DNA from: Gemmatimonadota bacterium
Lineage (GTDB): Bacteria > Gemmatimonadota > Gemmatimonadetes > Gemmatimonadales > Gemmatimonadaceae
NCBI GenBank assembly: GCA_026387935.1
Contig: JAPLKU010000014.1
Location: 62,001 to 126,000 of the forward strand
Length of the DNA stretch: 64,000 nucleotides
Reading direction: 5' to 3'
A program made the translations under genes and the position numbers. A model generated the notes under the pieces. The model searched no databases, was not told where the DNA came from, and was given only the letters and a program-made list of their open reading frames with translations. This document shows positions 34,433-42,753 of the stretch, piece by piece. How positions within the stretch are numbered: the stretch's first letter is position 1; every line of letters begins with the position of its first letter.

Positions 34433-34450
34433 GCGCCCCCGCTGGGGCGC
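34433..34450 (-). terminator. Possible terminator hairpin after the SET gene
   Basis: GCGCCCC (34433-34439) pairs with GGGGCGC (34444-34450) around a 4-nt loop, 8 bases past the SET gene stop in the direction of transcription. No T-run follows, so this is weak evidence. The remaining bases to the DUF5916 start hold no recognisable promoter. Confidence 0.3.
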
Positions 34451-34458
34451 CATCCGAG

Positions 34459-35025
34459 CTACTTCTTGTGGTGCGACGTTCGCGCCGCGGTGTGCTTTTC
34501 GTGGTGGACACGATTGGCTTTCGCCTCGAGCTTGGCGCGCTGCGCCTTGGTCACTTCCTCGAGAATCGTGCCTCGGCATTTCTTCGAACCACACCGACAG
34601 CCGTACAGCTCCATTTCGTCTTCAATCGTCTCGGTACCGTCGCGTCCGTAGGCGTAGTCGTAGGCCAGTTCCTCGCCCTTTTTAATGGGCCGGAGCGCAT
34701 CAATGAACACGCGCCCGCGCTCGATTTCCGACTCGCAGTTCGGGTCGCACGAATGGTTGATGAATCGCGCGGCGTTGCCGTCCACGTACGCGTCGATCAC
34801 CACCGACCGATTCACATTGAACAGAAAAGTGTGGTGCGCCGGGCCCGAATGATCGTCGTAGCGGGCGTCAGACACCGCATGCGTAATACGCTCACCGAGA
34901 TACTCGATGATGCGCTCTCCCTTCTTGATGTCCCGCGTGGCGAACGCGCCCTTCCCGGCGATCTTCGAGCCACGAACGACGAACGGTCGATCAACCGCCA
35001 CCAGCTTCAGCGTACGACGCGCCAT
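34459..35025 (-). CDS. SET-domain protein lysine methyltransferase
   Basis: A 188-residue SET-domain protein. Key motifs: GKGAFATRDIKKGERIIEYLGE (SET-N), RFINHSCDPNCESE (residues 88-100, S-adenosylmethionine and pseudoknot site), GEELAYDYAYG (catalytic Tyr region, 118-127) and a post-SET Cys cluster C143-x-C145-x4-C150 that, with the Cys of DPNC, could bind zinc. The tail is rich in Lys, His and Arg and could touch nucleic acid. The layout is that of eukaryotic histone methyltransferases and their bacterial homologues. The substrate is unknown. It overlaps the preceding TonB receptor gene by 19 nt. Confidence 0.9.
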   Translation of the reverse strand: MARRTLKLVAVDRPFVVRGSKIAGKGAFATRDIKKGERIIEYLGERITHAVSDARYDDHSGPAHHTFLFNVNRSVVIDAYVDGNAARFINHSCDPNCESEIERGRVFIDALRPIKKGEELAYDYAYGRDGTETIEDEMELYGCRCGSKKCRGTILEEVTKAQRAKLEAKANRVHHEKHTAARTSHHKK

Positions 35026-37151
35026 CCCGTTTCGACCCCAACGTAGAAGTTCCTGAGTGGCGCCGGCTCGAGCACTCGCCCGGCGGCACCATTCACGTTA
35101 ACGGATCCCACATAATCGACGTTGAACGCGTTGTTCACCGCCACGAACGGCGACACGCGCGTGCCGCCGAACTCTCCCGTCCATCCCACCCGCGCGTTCA
35201 AGGCGCCCTTCCCCCAGTCCGCGACCTTCACCGTGTTCCGGTCGTCGCCGAACATCGTGCCACTCCAGGTGTGATCGATATCGAGCGTCGCCGAACGCCA
35301 GCGCGTTCGTGCACCAAGACGCACAAACCGGTCTGGCACACCCGCGACGCGCTTCCCGTCCAGCGTATCAGTGATTGTCGCCGTGCGCGGAGCGAGGTAC
35401 TTCGAGAATCGGTAGTACGACTCGGTCCATGCGACGTTGGCATCGAGCCAGGATGTCACCGCCGTAGTCAGGCCAATCTCAACGCCCTGATTGCGCGTCT
35501 TGCCCGCATTCCGAAAATAGGCGCGGCCATTCGACTCAAGATACTGGACGATCGCGTCGCGGTACGACGACTGGAATGCCGTGGCCGTATAGCTGAAGCG
35601 CGAGAACTCGCCGCGCATGCCGGCTTCGACCGTGGCGATATGCTGCGGCCCAAGATCGGGATTGAACCCGCCGAGTCCGCCTGGCCGCGCCGACAACTCC
35701 GTCGTCGTGGGTGTCTCGAACGCACCGCCCGTATTCGCGTAGGCCGTCAGCATCGGCGAAAACACCCAACTCGCCCCGATGTGCGCCGTCGTCGCATTCA
35801 TGTCGCGCGTCGCACTGTTGTTGACGCCGTCTTTCAGAAACCGATCCGCAACATCAAATGTGAGTTTGTCGCTGCGCACGCCCATGCTGAGTGTCAGCGG
35901 CTCGACCGGCGACCAGAGGAATGACCCGAAGGGTCCAACCGAGATGACGCTTTCCCCCTGATCGAGGAAGATTGAATCCGTCGCCGACTTCCGCTTGCCC
36001 GCCGTGACCCGCCAGTTCCGGCGAATATCCAGCGATCGCTGCACATCAATTCCCACGTTGACACGCGGCAGGCGCGGCGCATCGCGGCGCTCCAACGACA
36101 GGTCAACCCGCGCGCCGGTGACCCACCGATTCAAGGTCGAGAGCGTGCCAATCGCCGCGCCGGTCGTGCCCGGCGGTGCCGTGGCCAGCGGATTGTCCAC
36201 GAACCGCCGCTGCACGTACGCCACAGCAGACATTCGAAACCGCTCGCCGTCGTGCGCGAGCCGCGCCGAAAACTGCGATTGCGCCAGCACCTTGTTTGCG
36301 TACCGTGCGAGGTTCGTCGCCGATGCGGAATCGCGGTTCTTCGCATACTCGGCGACAGTCAGCGCGCCTGGATTGAGTGACGTTGGCATATCCGCGTAGC
36401 TCGCCCGCAATTCGAGCGTGCTGCCCGCGCCAATCGCATAGTCCGCCGTCGACATCACCTGTCGCACTTCGGCACTGTCAAAGAGGCGGAATCCGGGAAC
36501 TTTCGTGCGCGACACCGACAACGTTCCGGTGGCGCGCTTAAGCCGCCCCGACAACCGCACCTGACCCTTGGACATCCCGAACGAGCCACCGCTGTACCGC
36601 GCCGAAAGGCCAAGCGGATCCGGCGCCGCGCGATCGCTCTCGAATGCAATTACGCCGCCCGATCCATTTCCGTAGAGCGACGATGCCGAGCCACGAAGCA
36701 CCTCGACTCTCGCCACATCGGCGAGATCGATGTTGGTGAGCTGGTTCTGTCCGTCAGGCAGCGACTGAGGAACGCCGTCCATGAGCACCTTCACGCCGCG
36801 GATGCCGAAGTTCGCTCGAGAACCGGCCCCGCGAATCGACAGGCGTTGATCCACCGACCAATTGTACCGGTTGGCCACCATCACCCCCGGCACGTTGTTG
36901 AGCGCCTCGTCAATGCCGATCGTCGCCTGGCCGCGCGAGAGATCGCCTCGGTTCTGAACCGCCACGGCCCAGGGCGCGCGCTGCACCGTCATCCCGGCTC
37001 GCGTCACCGTCACCCGCACCTGCGAGAGTGCGCTTGCCGAGTCGGCACGCGTCGTGTCGAGGGCTGCCGGGCGCTGCGCGCCAGCCGCAGTTGCAGCGGC
37101 AAGTGACGCGAGAGAAATGGTTGCAGCGACGTTTCGCATAGGATTCACCAT
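35007..37151 (-). CDS. TonB-dependent outer-membrane receptor
   Basis: A 714-residue receptor with a signal peptide ending A-A-G-A-Q. The plug domain shows RGDLSRGQATIGIDEALNNVPGV, RLSIRGAGSRANFGIRG, VLMDGVPQSLPDGQ and RVEVLRGSASSLYGNGSGGVI; the barrel ends FYVGVETGWRVVR. The FecA/iron-siderophore-like plug suggests a metal chelate, but the substrate is unknown. Start choice: ATG 37151 (or 37139), because TATCCT at 37168-37163 looks like the -10 box and lies downstream of the GTG at 37181. It overlaps the SET gene. Confidence 0.86.
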   Translation of the reverse strand: MVNPMRNVAATISLASLAAATAAGAQRPAALDTTRADSASALSQVRVTVTRAGMTVQRAPWAVAVQNRGDLSRGQATIGIDEALNNVPGVMVANRYNWSVDQRLSIRGAGSRANFGIRGVKVLMDGVPQSLPDGQNQLTNIDLADVARVEVLRGSASSLYGNGSGGVIAFESDRAAPDPLGLSARYSGGSFGMSKGQVRLSGRLKRATGTLSVSRTKVPGFRLFDSAEVRQVMSTADYAIGAGSTLELRASYADMPTSLNPGALTVAEYAKNRDSASATNLARYANKVLAQSQFSARLAHDGERFRMSAVAYVQRRFVDNPLATAPPGTTGAAIGTLSTLNRWVTGARVDLSLERRDAPRLPRVNVGIDVQRSLDIRRNWRVTAGKRKSATDSIFLDQGESVISVGPFGSFLWSPVEPLTLSMGVRSDKLTFDVADRFLKDGVNNSATRDMNATTAHIGASWVFSPMLTAYANTGGAFETPTTTELSARPGGLGGFNPDLGPQHIATVEAGMRGEFSRFSYTATAFQSSYRDAIVQYLESNGRAYFRNAGKTRNQGVEIGLTTAVTSWLDANVAWTESYYRFSKYLAPRTATITDTLDGKRVAGVPDRFVRLGARTRWRSATLDIDHTWSGTMFGDDRNTVKVADWGKGALNARVGWTGEFGGTRVSPFVAVNNAFNVDYVGSVNVNGAAGRVLEPAPLRNFYVGVETGWRVVR

Positions 37152-37217
37152 GGGGTGCGACACGAAGGATAGCAGCTTCACACGCTTTGCTCTGCCCCGA
37201 GTTGGCGCGGCGGTGCG

Positions 37218-37229
37218 TACCTTGAAGCC
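37218..37229 (+). promoter_or_regulatory. Candidate leaderless promoter of the aldehyde dehydrogenase gene (-10 TACCTT)
   Basis: TACCTT at 37218-37223 is followed by six bases and the ATG at 37230. No ribosome binding site is present. It has the same spacing as the candidate promoters of yajQ, ridA, bshB1, the histidine kinase and the secreted protein at 46463. Confidence 0.45.
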
Positions 37230-38603
37230 ATGGCGATAGCCTCGGTCAATCCCTCAACGGGCCTGCTCCTCCGCGCATTCGAATCGCACACCGGCGTATT
37301 CGTGGAGGAAGCCCTCGGTCGAGCCGCCCGTAGCGCGGCCGAATGGCGCCGGGTGCCGCTCTCCCGCCGAGCCGCACTGCTGACCGCGGTCGCAATTCGG
37401 CTCGACACCGAGCGCGAGACACTGGCCCGGCTGGCCACACTCGAAATGGGCAAAACCCTGCGCTCGGCTCGCGACGAGGTCGCCAAGTGTGCCTTCGGCT
37501 GCCGGTACTACGCCGCGGAGGGCGAGCTCATGCTCGCCACGGAGCGCATCACGGCGGCCGATTTTTCAGGTCGCATCCGGTATGAACCCCTCGGCGTCAT
37601 CCTTGCAGTGATGCCGTGGAATTTTCCGTTCTGGCAAGTCTTCCGTGCCGCCGTGCCAGCACTGATGGCCGGTAACGCGATGGTCCTCAAGCATGCGAGC
37701 AATGTGCCGCAGTGCGCCCTGGCGATTGAACAGCTCTTCCGCGAAGCGGGAGCCCCGGAGGGCCTGTTTCAGACCTTGCTGATTCCCGCATCCGGTGTGG
37801 CCGCGCTGATTGCCGATCCGCGCATCGCGGCCGTCACGGTCACCGGGAGCGAAGCCGCTGGTCGAGATATTGCCTCGCACGCCGGGCGCGTCACCAAGAA
37901 ATGCGTCCTCGAACTCGGGGGGAGCGATCCGTTCATCGTGCTCGCCGACGCCGACATTGAGCGAGCGGCCCAGACGGCGGTCACAGCGCGCATGCTCAAC
38001 AATGGACAGTCCTGCGTCTGCGCGAAGCGGTTCATCGTTGATCACCGCGTCGCCGACGCCTTCGAGGCGGCGTTCGTCTCGCGTGTGCGCGCACTCAAGG
38101 TTGGCGACCCCGCCGATGACACGACTGACATCGGCCCGCTCGCGACCGAACAGGGTGCGCGGGACATCGCTTCGCAGGTCGACCGGACGATCACGTCCGG
38201 CGCCACACTGCTTGTCGGTGGATCGCGCGCCCAGCGCGATGGCTGGTTCTACGAGCCGACGGTGCTCAGCAACGTGCCGCTCGACTCGGCCGCGGCAACC
38301 GAGGAAACCTTTGGCCCCGCTGCCCCAATATTCCGCGTCAGCGGCGTGGACGAAGCGCTCGTCCTCGCCAATGCGACTCCGCTCGGGCTCGGATCGTCAG
38401 TGTGGACACGCGACGCCAGCGTCGCCGAGCACTGTGTGAGCAGCCTCGACGTGGGAATGGTGTTCATCAATGCCCTCGTCGCGTCCGATCCGCGCATCCC
38501 GTTTGGCGGTGTGAAGGGCTCGGGATACGGGCGCGAAGTCGGTGTCCATGGCCTGCGCGAGTTCGTCAACGTCAAAACCGTGCGAGGATCCGTTGCTCCG
38601 TGA
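37230..38603 (+). CDS. NAD(P)-dependent aldehyde dehydrogenase, succinate-semialdehyde type
   Basis: A 457-residue ALDH of the short Sad/GabD-like group. It has [32 protein letters not shown], the cofactor region [18 protein letters not shown], the general base in [12 protein letters not shown] and the nucleophile Cys in [28 protein letters not shown] closes the fold. Succinate semialdehyde is the likeliest substrate by family, but the permease and ACMSD-like amidohydrolase that follow leave open an aminomuconate-semialdehyde-type role. Its mRNA is probably leaderless. Confidence 0.88.
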   Translation: MAIASVNPSTGLLLRAFESHTGVFVEEALGRAARSAAEWRRVPLSRRAALLTAVAIRLDTERETLARLATLEMGKTLRSARDEVAKCAFGCRYYAAEGELMLATERITAADFSGRIRYEPLGVILAVMPWNFPFWQVFRAAVPALMAGNAMVLKHASNVPQCALAIEQLFREAGAPEGLFQTLLIPASGVAALIADPRIAAVTVTGSEAAGRDIASHAGRVTKKCVLELGGSDPFIVLADADIERAAQTAVTARMLNNGQSCVCAKRFIVDHRVADAFEAAFVSRVRALKVGDPADDTTDIGPLATEQGARDIASQVDRTITSGATLLVGGSRAQRDGWFYEPTVLSNVPLDSAAATEETFGPAAPIFRVSGVDEALVLANATPLGLGSSVWTRDASVAEHCVSSLDVGMVFINALVASDPRIPFGGVKGSGYGREVGVHGLREFVNVKTVRGSVAP

Positions 38604-38607
38604 ACCG

Positions 38608-39924
38608 GTGAGCGGACTCCGCCGATCCATCGGCGTCTGGCGCGCGTCGGCCATCGTTGCCGGCATCATCATCGGCGCCTCGATCTTCGTGCAGCCAACG
38701 GAGATCATCCGCGCCGTACCGGACGGACGCGTGGCCATCGGGGTCTGGTTCGCCGCCGGACTGCTCACGCTCATCGGCGCGCTTGTCATCGCGGAACTCT
38801 CTTCGGCGTGGCCTGCCACCGGCGGCGTATATGTGTTCCTCGCTCGTGCGTTTTCGCCAGCCGCCGGATTTCTGTGGGGCTGGGCAATGTTTTGGAGCAT
38901 GCACACCGGGATCGTCGCCGCCATTGCCGTGGTGTTCGCTCGGTATTTCAACACGTTTGTCGCACTCGACGACAGCGGCACGAAGCTCGTGGCCATTGGG
39001 GCGGTCGCCGCGTTGTCGGCCGTGAACCATCGCGGGGTACAGCACGGCGGCACACTGCAGCTGGTGCTGACGATCATTAAGGTCGGCGCGTTGATGGGGC
39101 TCATCATCGTCGCCTTCGCACTCGGCACACCGGCAAGCGCAGCGCCGAGTGCCGCCGCCGCGCCGATTACCACTGACGGTATCGTCGTCGCACTCGTCGC
39201 CGGCCTCTTCGCCTACGGCGGATGGCACATGGTGTCGTACACGGCGGAAGAAACCGTCGACCCAACCCGCACGATCCCGAAAGCGCTGATGATCGGCACG
39301 CTGACCGTCACGGTACTCTATGTCCTGATCAATGCCGCCTATCTCTACGTCCTGCCAATCGAAAAGGTCGCGGCCTCCACCCGCGTGGCCGCCGATGTCG
39401 CAGAAGCCATCGTTGGACCAATCGGCGCCCGCGTAGTCTCCATCCTTGTGATGCTCTCGGCGCTTGGCGCGCTCAACGGCGTGATTCTCGCCGGCCCACG
39501 CGTCTATCAGGCGATGGCAGCCGACGGGCTCGCGTTTAAATGGATGGCCGCGCTCCACCCGAAGCATGGCACGCCGCACCGCGCGATCGTGCTGCAGGCG
39601 GGATGGGCCGCGGTGCTGATCTGGACCGGCACCTTCGGCAAACTGGTCACACGAGTCGTCTACACCGAGTGGATTTTTTTCGCGATGCTCGCCCTCGCGC
39701 TCTTCACGATGCGCCGGCGTCCGGAGTATGCGCCGGCGTACCGCGCGTGGGGCTATCCCGTCCTCCCAGCACTATTCATCGTATCATCGCTCGCTATTGT
39801 CATTAATCGGATGCTCCGCGATCCCGCGGAGGCCACCATTGGCCTCGCCATTGTACTGGCCGGCCTTCCGGTCTACTACGTTTGGGTGCAGAGGCGTTCC
39901 GTCGATTCGCCTCCTTCGATCTGA
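38608..39924 (+). CDS. APC family amino acid permease
   Basis: A 438-residue transporter with about 12 helices. The first helix has the APC substrate-binding signature ASAIVAGIIIGASIFVQP; GALVIAELSSAWPATGGVYVFLARAF follows, and KALMIGTLTVTVLYVLINAAYLYVLP is typical of the L-type/serine-threonine group. Start is GTG 38608, 4 bases after the aldehyde dehydrogenase stop; a TTG at 38593 with AGGA upstream is an alternative. The amino acid carried is unknown; placement before an ACMSD-like gene would fit an aromatic amino acid or a kynurenine, which is inference. Confidence 0.87.
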   Translation: MSGLRRSIGVWRASAIVAGIIIGASIFVQPTEIIRAVPDGRVAIGVWFAAGLLTLIGALVIAELSSAWPATGGVYVFLARAFSPAAGFLWGWAMFWSMHTGIVAAIAVVFARYFNTFVALDDSGTKLVAIGAVAALSAVNHRGVQHGGTLQLVLTIIKVGALMGLIIVAFALGTPASAAPSAAAAPITTDGIVVALVAGLFAYGGWHMVSYTAEETVDPTRTIPKALMIGTLTVTVLYVLINAAYLYVLPIEKVAASTRVAADVAEAIVGPIGARVVSILVMLSALGALNGVILAGPRVYQAMAADGLAFKWMAALHPKHGTPHRAIVLQAGWAAVLIWTGTFGKLVTRVVYTEWIFFAMLALALFTMRRRPEYAPAYRAWGYPVLPALFIVSSLAIVINRMLRDPAEATIGLAIVLAGLPVYYVWVQRRSVDSPPSI

Positions 39925-39957
39925 CCCACCGTACGACTTCGCATTGGAGCAACTCGC

Positions 39958-40938
39958 GTGCGCATCATTGACGTTCACAACCATTTCTATCCGCCCGCCT
40001 ACCTCGATGCGCTGAAGCGCGGCGAGAGCTCGGTCACCGTGAAGTACGACGCCGAGGGGAATCCGGAAATCCACTACCCCGGCGACTACAACGTCGCCGT
40101 CCCTGGCCACCGCGACATCGCGTATCGCGCCTCCGTGCTCGAGAAGGAAGGCGTGGACACGCAAATCATCACGCTGACGACACCAGGGACGCACGTAGAG
40201 ACGCCAGCCGTGGCCGCGCATCTCGCCGCCATCACGAATGACGACTTCGCGCGCATCGTCCAGGAACGATCACCGCGATTCGCCTCGCTCGCGACGCTCC
40301 CCCTCAACGACCCGGTCGCATCGGTGAAGGAACTCCGCCGCGCGGTTGAAGAACTCAAGTTTCCCGGCGCGATGCTTTTTTCCAATGTGAACGGCATCGC
40401 ACTCGCGGACGAGCGCTACTGGCCGCTCTACGAATACGCGAATGACAAAGAACTCGTCCTGCACATTCACCCGACCTTTCCGTCGGGAGTGGAAGCGATG
40501 GCGGACTACTGGCTCATGCCACTGGTTGGGTTCCTGATGGACACGACGCTGGCTGCAGGCAAGCTGGTGTTCAGCGGCGTCGCGGAGCGATACCCCAAGA
40601 TCAAATGGGTACTCTCACACTTGGGCGGAGCAGTTCCGTACCTCGTCGAACGCTTCGATCGTGGCTACAAGGCATTTCCGGAATGCCGCGCCAACATCAG
40701 GCAATTGCCGAGCGAATACCTGAAGCACTGGTACTACGACACGGTGAATTTCAACCCGAAGGCGATCGAACTCGCCATCGACTTTGCCGGCGTGGATCAC
40801 ATCATGGCCGGCAGCGACTACCCGCACGCCATCGGCAGCATTCCCCTGATGAAGGAAGCGCTTGGCGCGCTGAACATCAGTGAGGCCGACCGGGCGAAGA
40901 TCTTCGGCGGCAACGCCGCGAAGTTGTACAAGCTCTAG
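39958..40938 (+). CDS. ACMSD-like amidohydrolase / decarboxylase
   Basis: A 326-residue metal-dependent enzyme of the amidohydrolase_2 family. The N-terminal DVHNHFYP gives metal ligands H7 and H9; H169/H171 (VLHIHP), H221 (LSHLGGAVPYLVERFDRGY) and D287 (MAGSDYPH) complete the site. The set matches 2-amino-3-carboxymuconate-6-semialdehyde decarboxylase (ACMSD), the branch-point enzyme of kynurenine degradation, and related gamma-resorcylate or amidohydrolase enzymes. GTG start at 39958 with TTGGAG upstream. It follows the permease by 33 bases. A tryptophan 2,3-dioxygenase gene lies at 57779. Confidence 0.8.
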   Translation: MRIIDVHNHFYPPAYLDALKRGESSVTVKYDAEGNPEIHYPGDYNVAVPGHRDIAYRASVLEKEGVDTQIITLTTPGTHVETPAVAAHLAAITNDDFARIVQERSPRFASLATLPLNDPVASVKELRRAVEELKFPGAMLFSNVNGIALADERYWPLYEYANDKELVLHIHPTFPSGVEAMADYWLMPLVGFLMDTTLAAGKLVFSGVAERYPKIKWVLSHLGGAVPYLVERFDRGYKAFPECRANIRQLPSEYLKHWYYDTVNFNPKAIELAIDFAGVDHIMAGSDYPHAIGSIPLMKEALGALNISEADRAKIFGGNAAKLYKL

Positions 40939-40940
40939 CG

Positions 40941-40984
40941 ATTCGAGCGCAGGCGTCGGGACTTCCCGCCGCCTGCGCTCGAAT
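40941..40984. terminator. Strong bidirectional terminator hairpin
   Basis: ATTCGAGCGCAGGCG (40941-40955) pairs perfectly with CGCCTGCGCTCGAAT (40970-40984), and the loop itself holds CGGG/CCCG. It fills the 49-base gap between the convergent amidohydrolase and Ser/Thr kinase genes. There is no T-run, so it may work as a Rho-independent-like or RNA-stabilising hairpin for both transcripts. Confidence 0.7.
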
Positions 40985-40987
40985 GCG

Positions 40988-42745
40988 TTAGCCGAACAGA
41001 TGTTCAGCGGCGCGGCGGATGCGTTCCGCCAGCGGAAGGTCTTCCGATGCGCGTACGAGCGGCCGGGCCGCTGCGTTCCACGCATCGCGCATCAGCGCGG
41101 CATCGGCAAAACGCGCATGCGGATCGGGCGACAAGCCCTTCGCGAACCATTCGCGCAGCACTTCCGGTACGCGCGAGAGATCGGTCTTGCCCGCGAGTTG
41201 CTGCGCGAGAATCGCGCGCCCGTCGGTGCCCGCGAACGGCGCGGACCCGGTGAGCGCGAAGTAGGCAATGCCGGCGACAGCGAAGAGATCGGCCGCCGCG
41301 CCCTGCGACTCGCCGAGCAGTTGTTCGGGCGGCGCGAACGCCGGCGTACCGCTTGTCCCGGTCCGGTCTTCTCCGAGGGCGTTGGCGATGCCGAAGTCGG
41401 CGATGCGCCAGTTCCCGTAGCGACTCAGCAGAATATTCTCCGGCTTCAGGTCGCGATGGATGATGCCGTGTTGGTGCGCGGCGGCGAGCCCCTCGAGCAT
41501 GAAGGCCAGCTGCGGCGCCACTTCGTCAATCGGGCGAGGCCCGAGGCGGCGCACCAAGTCACCAATGGAGCCCTCGTCTTCGAGCTCCATGACATACCAG
41601 TGCACGCCACCCTTCTGCTCCCAGGCGTAGATCGGCACGATGGCGGGATGCTGCAGGCGCGCGGCAAGCTGCGCTTCCTTCCGAAAACGCGACACCGCAT
41701 CTTCGCTACGCGCCACCGAAGGATGCAGCATCTTGAGCGCCACTTCGCGCTGCAGCGTGAGGTCACGCACACGCCACACGGAACCAAACGTGCCAGAACC
41801 GAGCGCTGCCAGCACTTCATAGTCGTCGCCCGTGGCCCAGCGGAGCCGTTGCTCCTCGTTCATGGATTTGAACTCGCCCGAGGCAACTTCGAGGCCGGTG
41901 ACTGCAGAGCTCCCGGATGATGAAATCTTTTCGATCGCTCGCAGGAGCGACGCCACCGAGTGAAATCGGTCCGCCGGATTCACTGAGAGCGCGCGGTCGA
42001 GCAGCTCCGCCACGTTCGCGGGACAGTCCGGACGCACCCAGCGCATGGGCGGAATCTCGCGGCGCGGAGGAAGCTCGCCGGACAGCACGGCAAAGCACGT
42101 CGCGGCAAGCTGCCATTGGTCGCTCTCCGCCGTCGGCGCCCATTCGTCCGCAGACCACTCGGCCGGTGTCGGCGTCCAGCGCGGGTCGGGCCTGATGCCG
42201 GCGGGAATGTCAGCGCGCGGCACCGCCCACGGCCAACCGAGCAGCCAGACGCGACCGGTCGGTGTCACATACACGGAATCGGGCGAGATCGCGCCATGCA
42301 CCGTCTGCGCGTCGTGCAGATAGGCAATCGCCGAGCCCGCGGCGCGCAGCACGCGCAGCATGTATGGCACCGTGTCCGTGCCCAACCGTCGCATTCGCGC
42401 GCCAACGGTTTCGCCGGCAATCCAGCGGCGCAGGTATCCCGGACCGCGCCGATTTCCCGCATGACCGGACCAGTAGTGGTACGTCGTGGGCACCACCGGA
42501 TGGTTCAGGTGCGCGAGATGATGCGCTTCGCTGAAGAGCCATCCTTCGTGCGCCGGGTCTGGCGCCGTGACCAGTGCGAGTGACCGGTCAAAGGAGTCGC
42601 GGATTTCCTGGACGTGGCGGCGGTTGACCAGCAAACCGCTCTCACCCCAGCGCCATCCCGGCGGAAGCTGCCACGCGGCGAGATGGGACGGGAGTTCGGT
42701 GGTGCGTGTTGCAGGGCCGAGCAGGTCGTCGCTTGCCATCGCCAT
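40988..42745 (-). CDS. Tandem pseudokinase-kinase Ser/Thr protein kinase
   Basis: A 585-residue cytosolic protein with two Hanks-type kinase domains. The first (about residues 30-275) has HGAISPDSVYV (150-160) where an active kinase has HRDLKPENxxx, and lacks the DFG and glycine loop, so it should be inactive. The second (about 307-570) is complete: G-loop GSGTFGSVW (316-324), K338 in VALKML, HRDLKPENIL (430-439) and DFGIA (450-454), and it ends in a region with ARFADAALM typical of PknB-like kinases. No transmembrane segment or sensor domain follows. It starts 8 nt after the histidine kinase gene, so they share an mRNA. Targets unknown. Confidence 0.9.
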   Translation of the reverse strand: MAMASDDLLGPATRTTELPSHLAAWQLPPGWRWGESGLLVNRRHVQEIRDSFDRSLALVTAPDPAHEGWLFSEAHHLAHLNHPVVPTTYHYWSGHAGNRRGPGYLRRWIAGETVGARMRRLGTDTVPYMLRVLRAAGSAIAYLHDAQTVHGAISPDSVYVTPTGRVWLLGWPWAVPRADIPAGIRPDPRWTPTPAEWSADEWAPTAESDQWQLAATCFAVLSGELPPRREIPPMRWVRPDCPANVAELLDRALSVNPADRFHSVASLLRAIEKISSSGSSAVTGLEVASGEFKSMNEEQRLRWATGDDYEVLAALGSGTFGSVWRVRDLTLQREVALKMLHPSVARSEDAVSRFRKEAQLAARLQHPAIVPIYAWEQKGGVHWYVMELEDEGSIGDLVRRLGPRPIDEVAPQLAFMLEGLAAAHQHGIIHRDLKPENILLSRYGNWRIADFGIANALGEDRTGTSGTPAFAPPEQLLGESQGAAADLFAVAGIAYFALTGSAPFAGTDGRAILAQQLAGKTDLSRVPEVLREWFAKGLSPDPHARFADAALMRDAWNAAARPLVRASEDLPLAERIRRAAEHLFG

Positions 42746-42753
42746 GAAAAATG

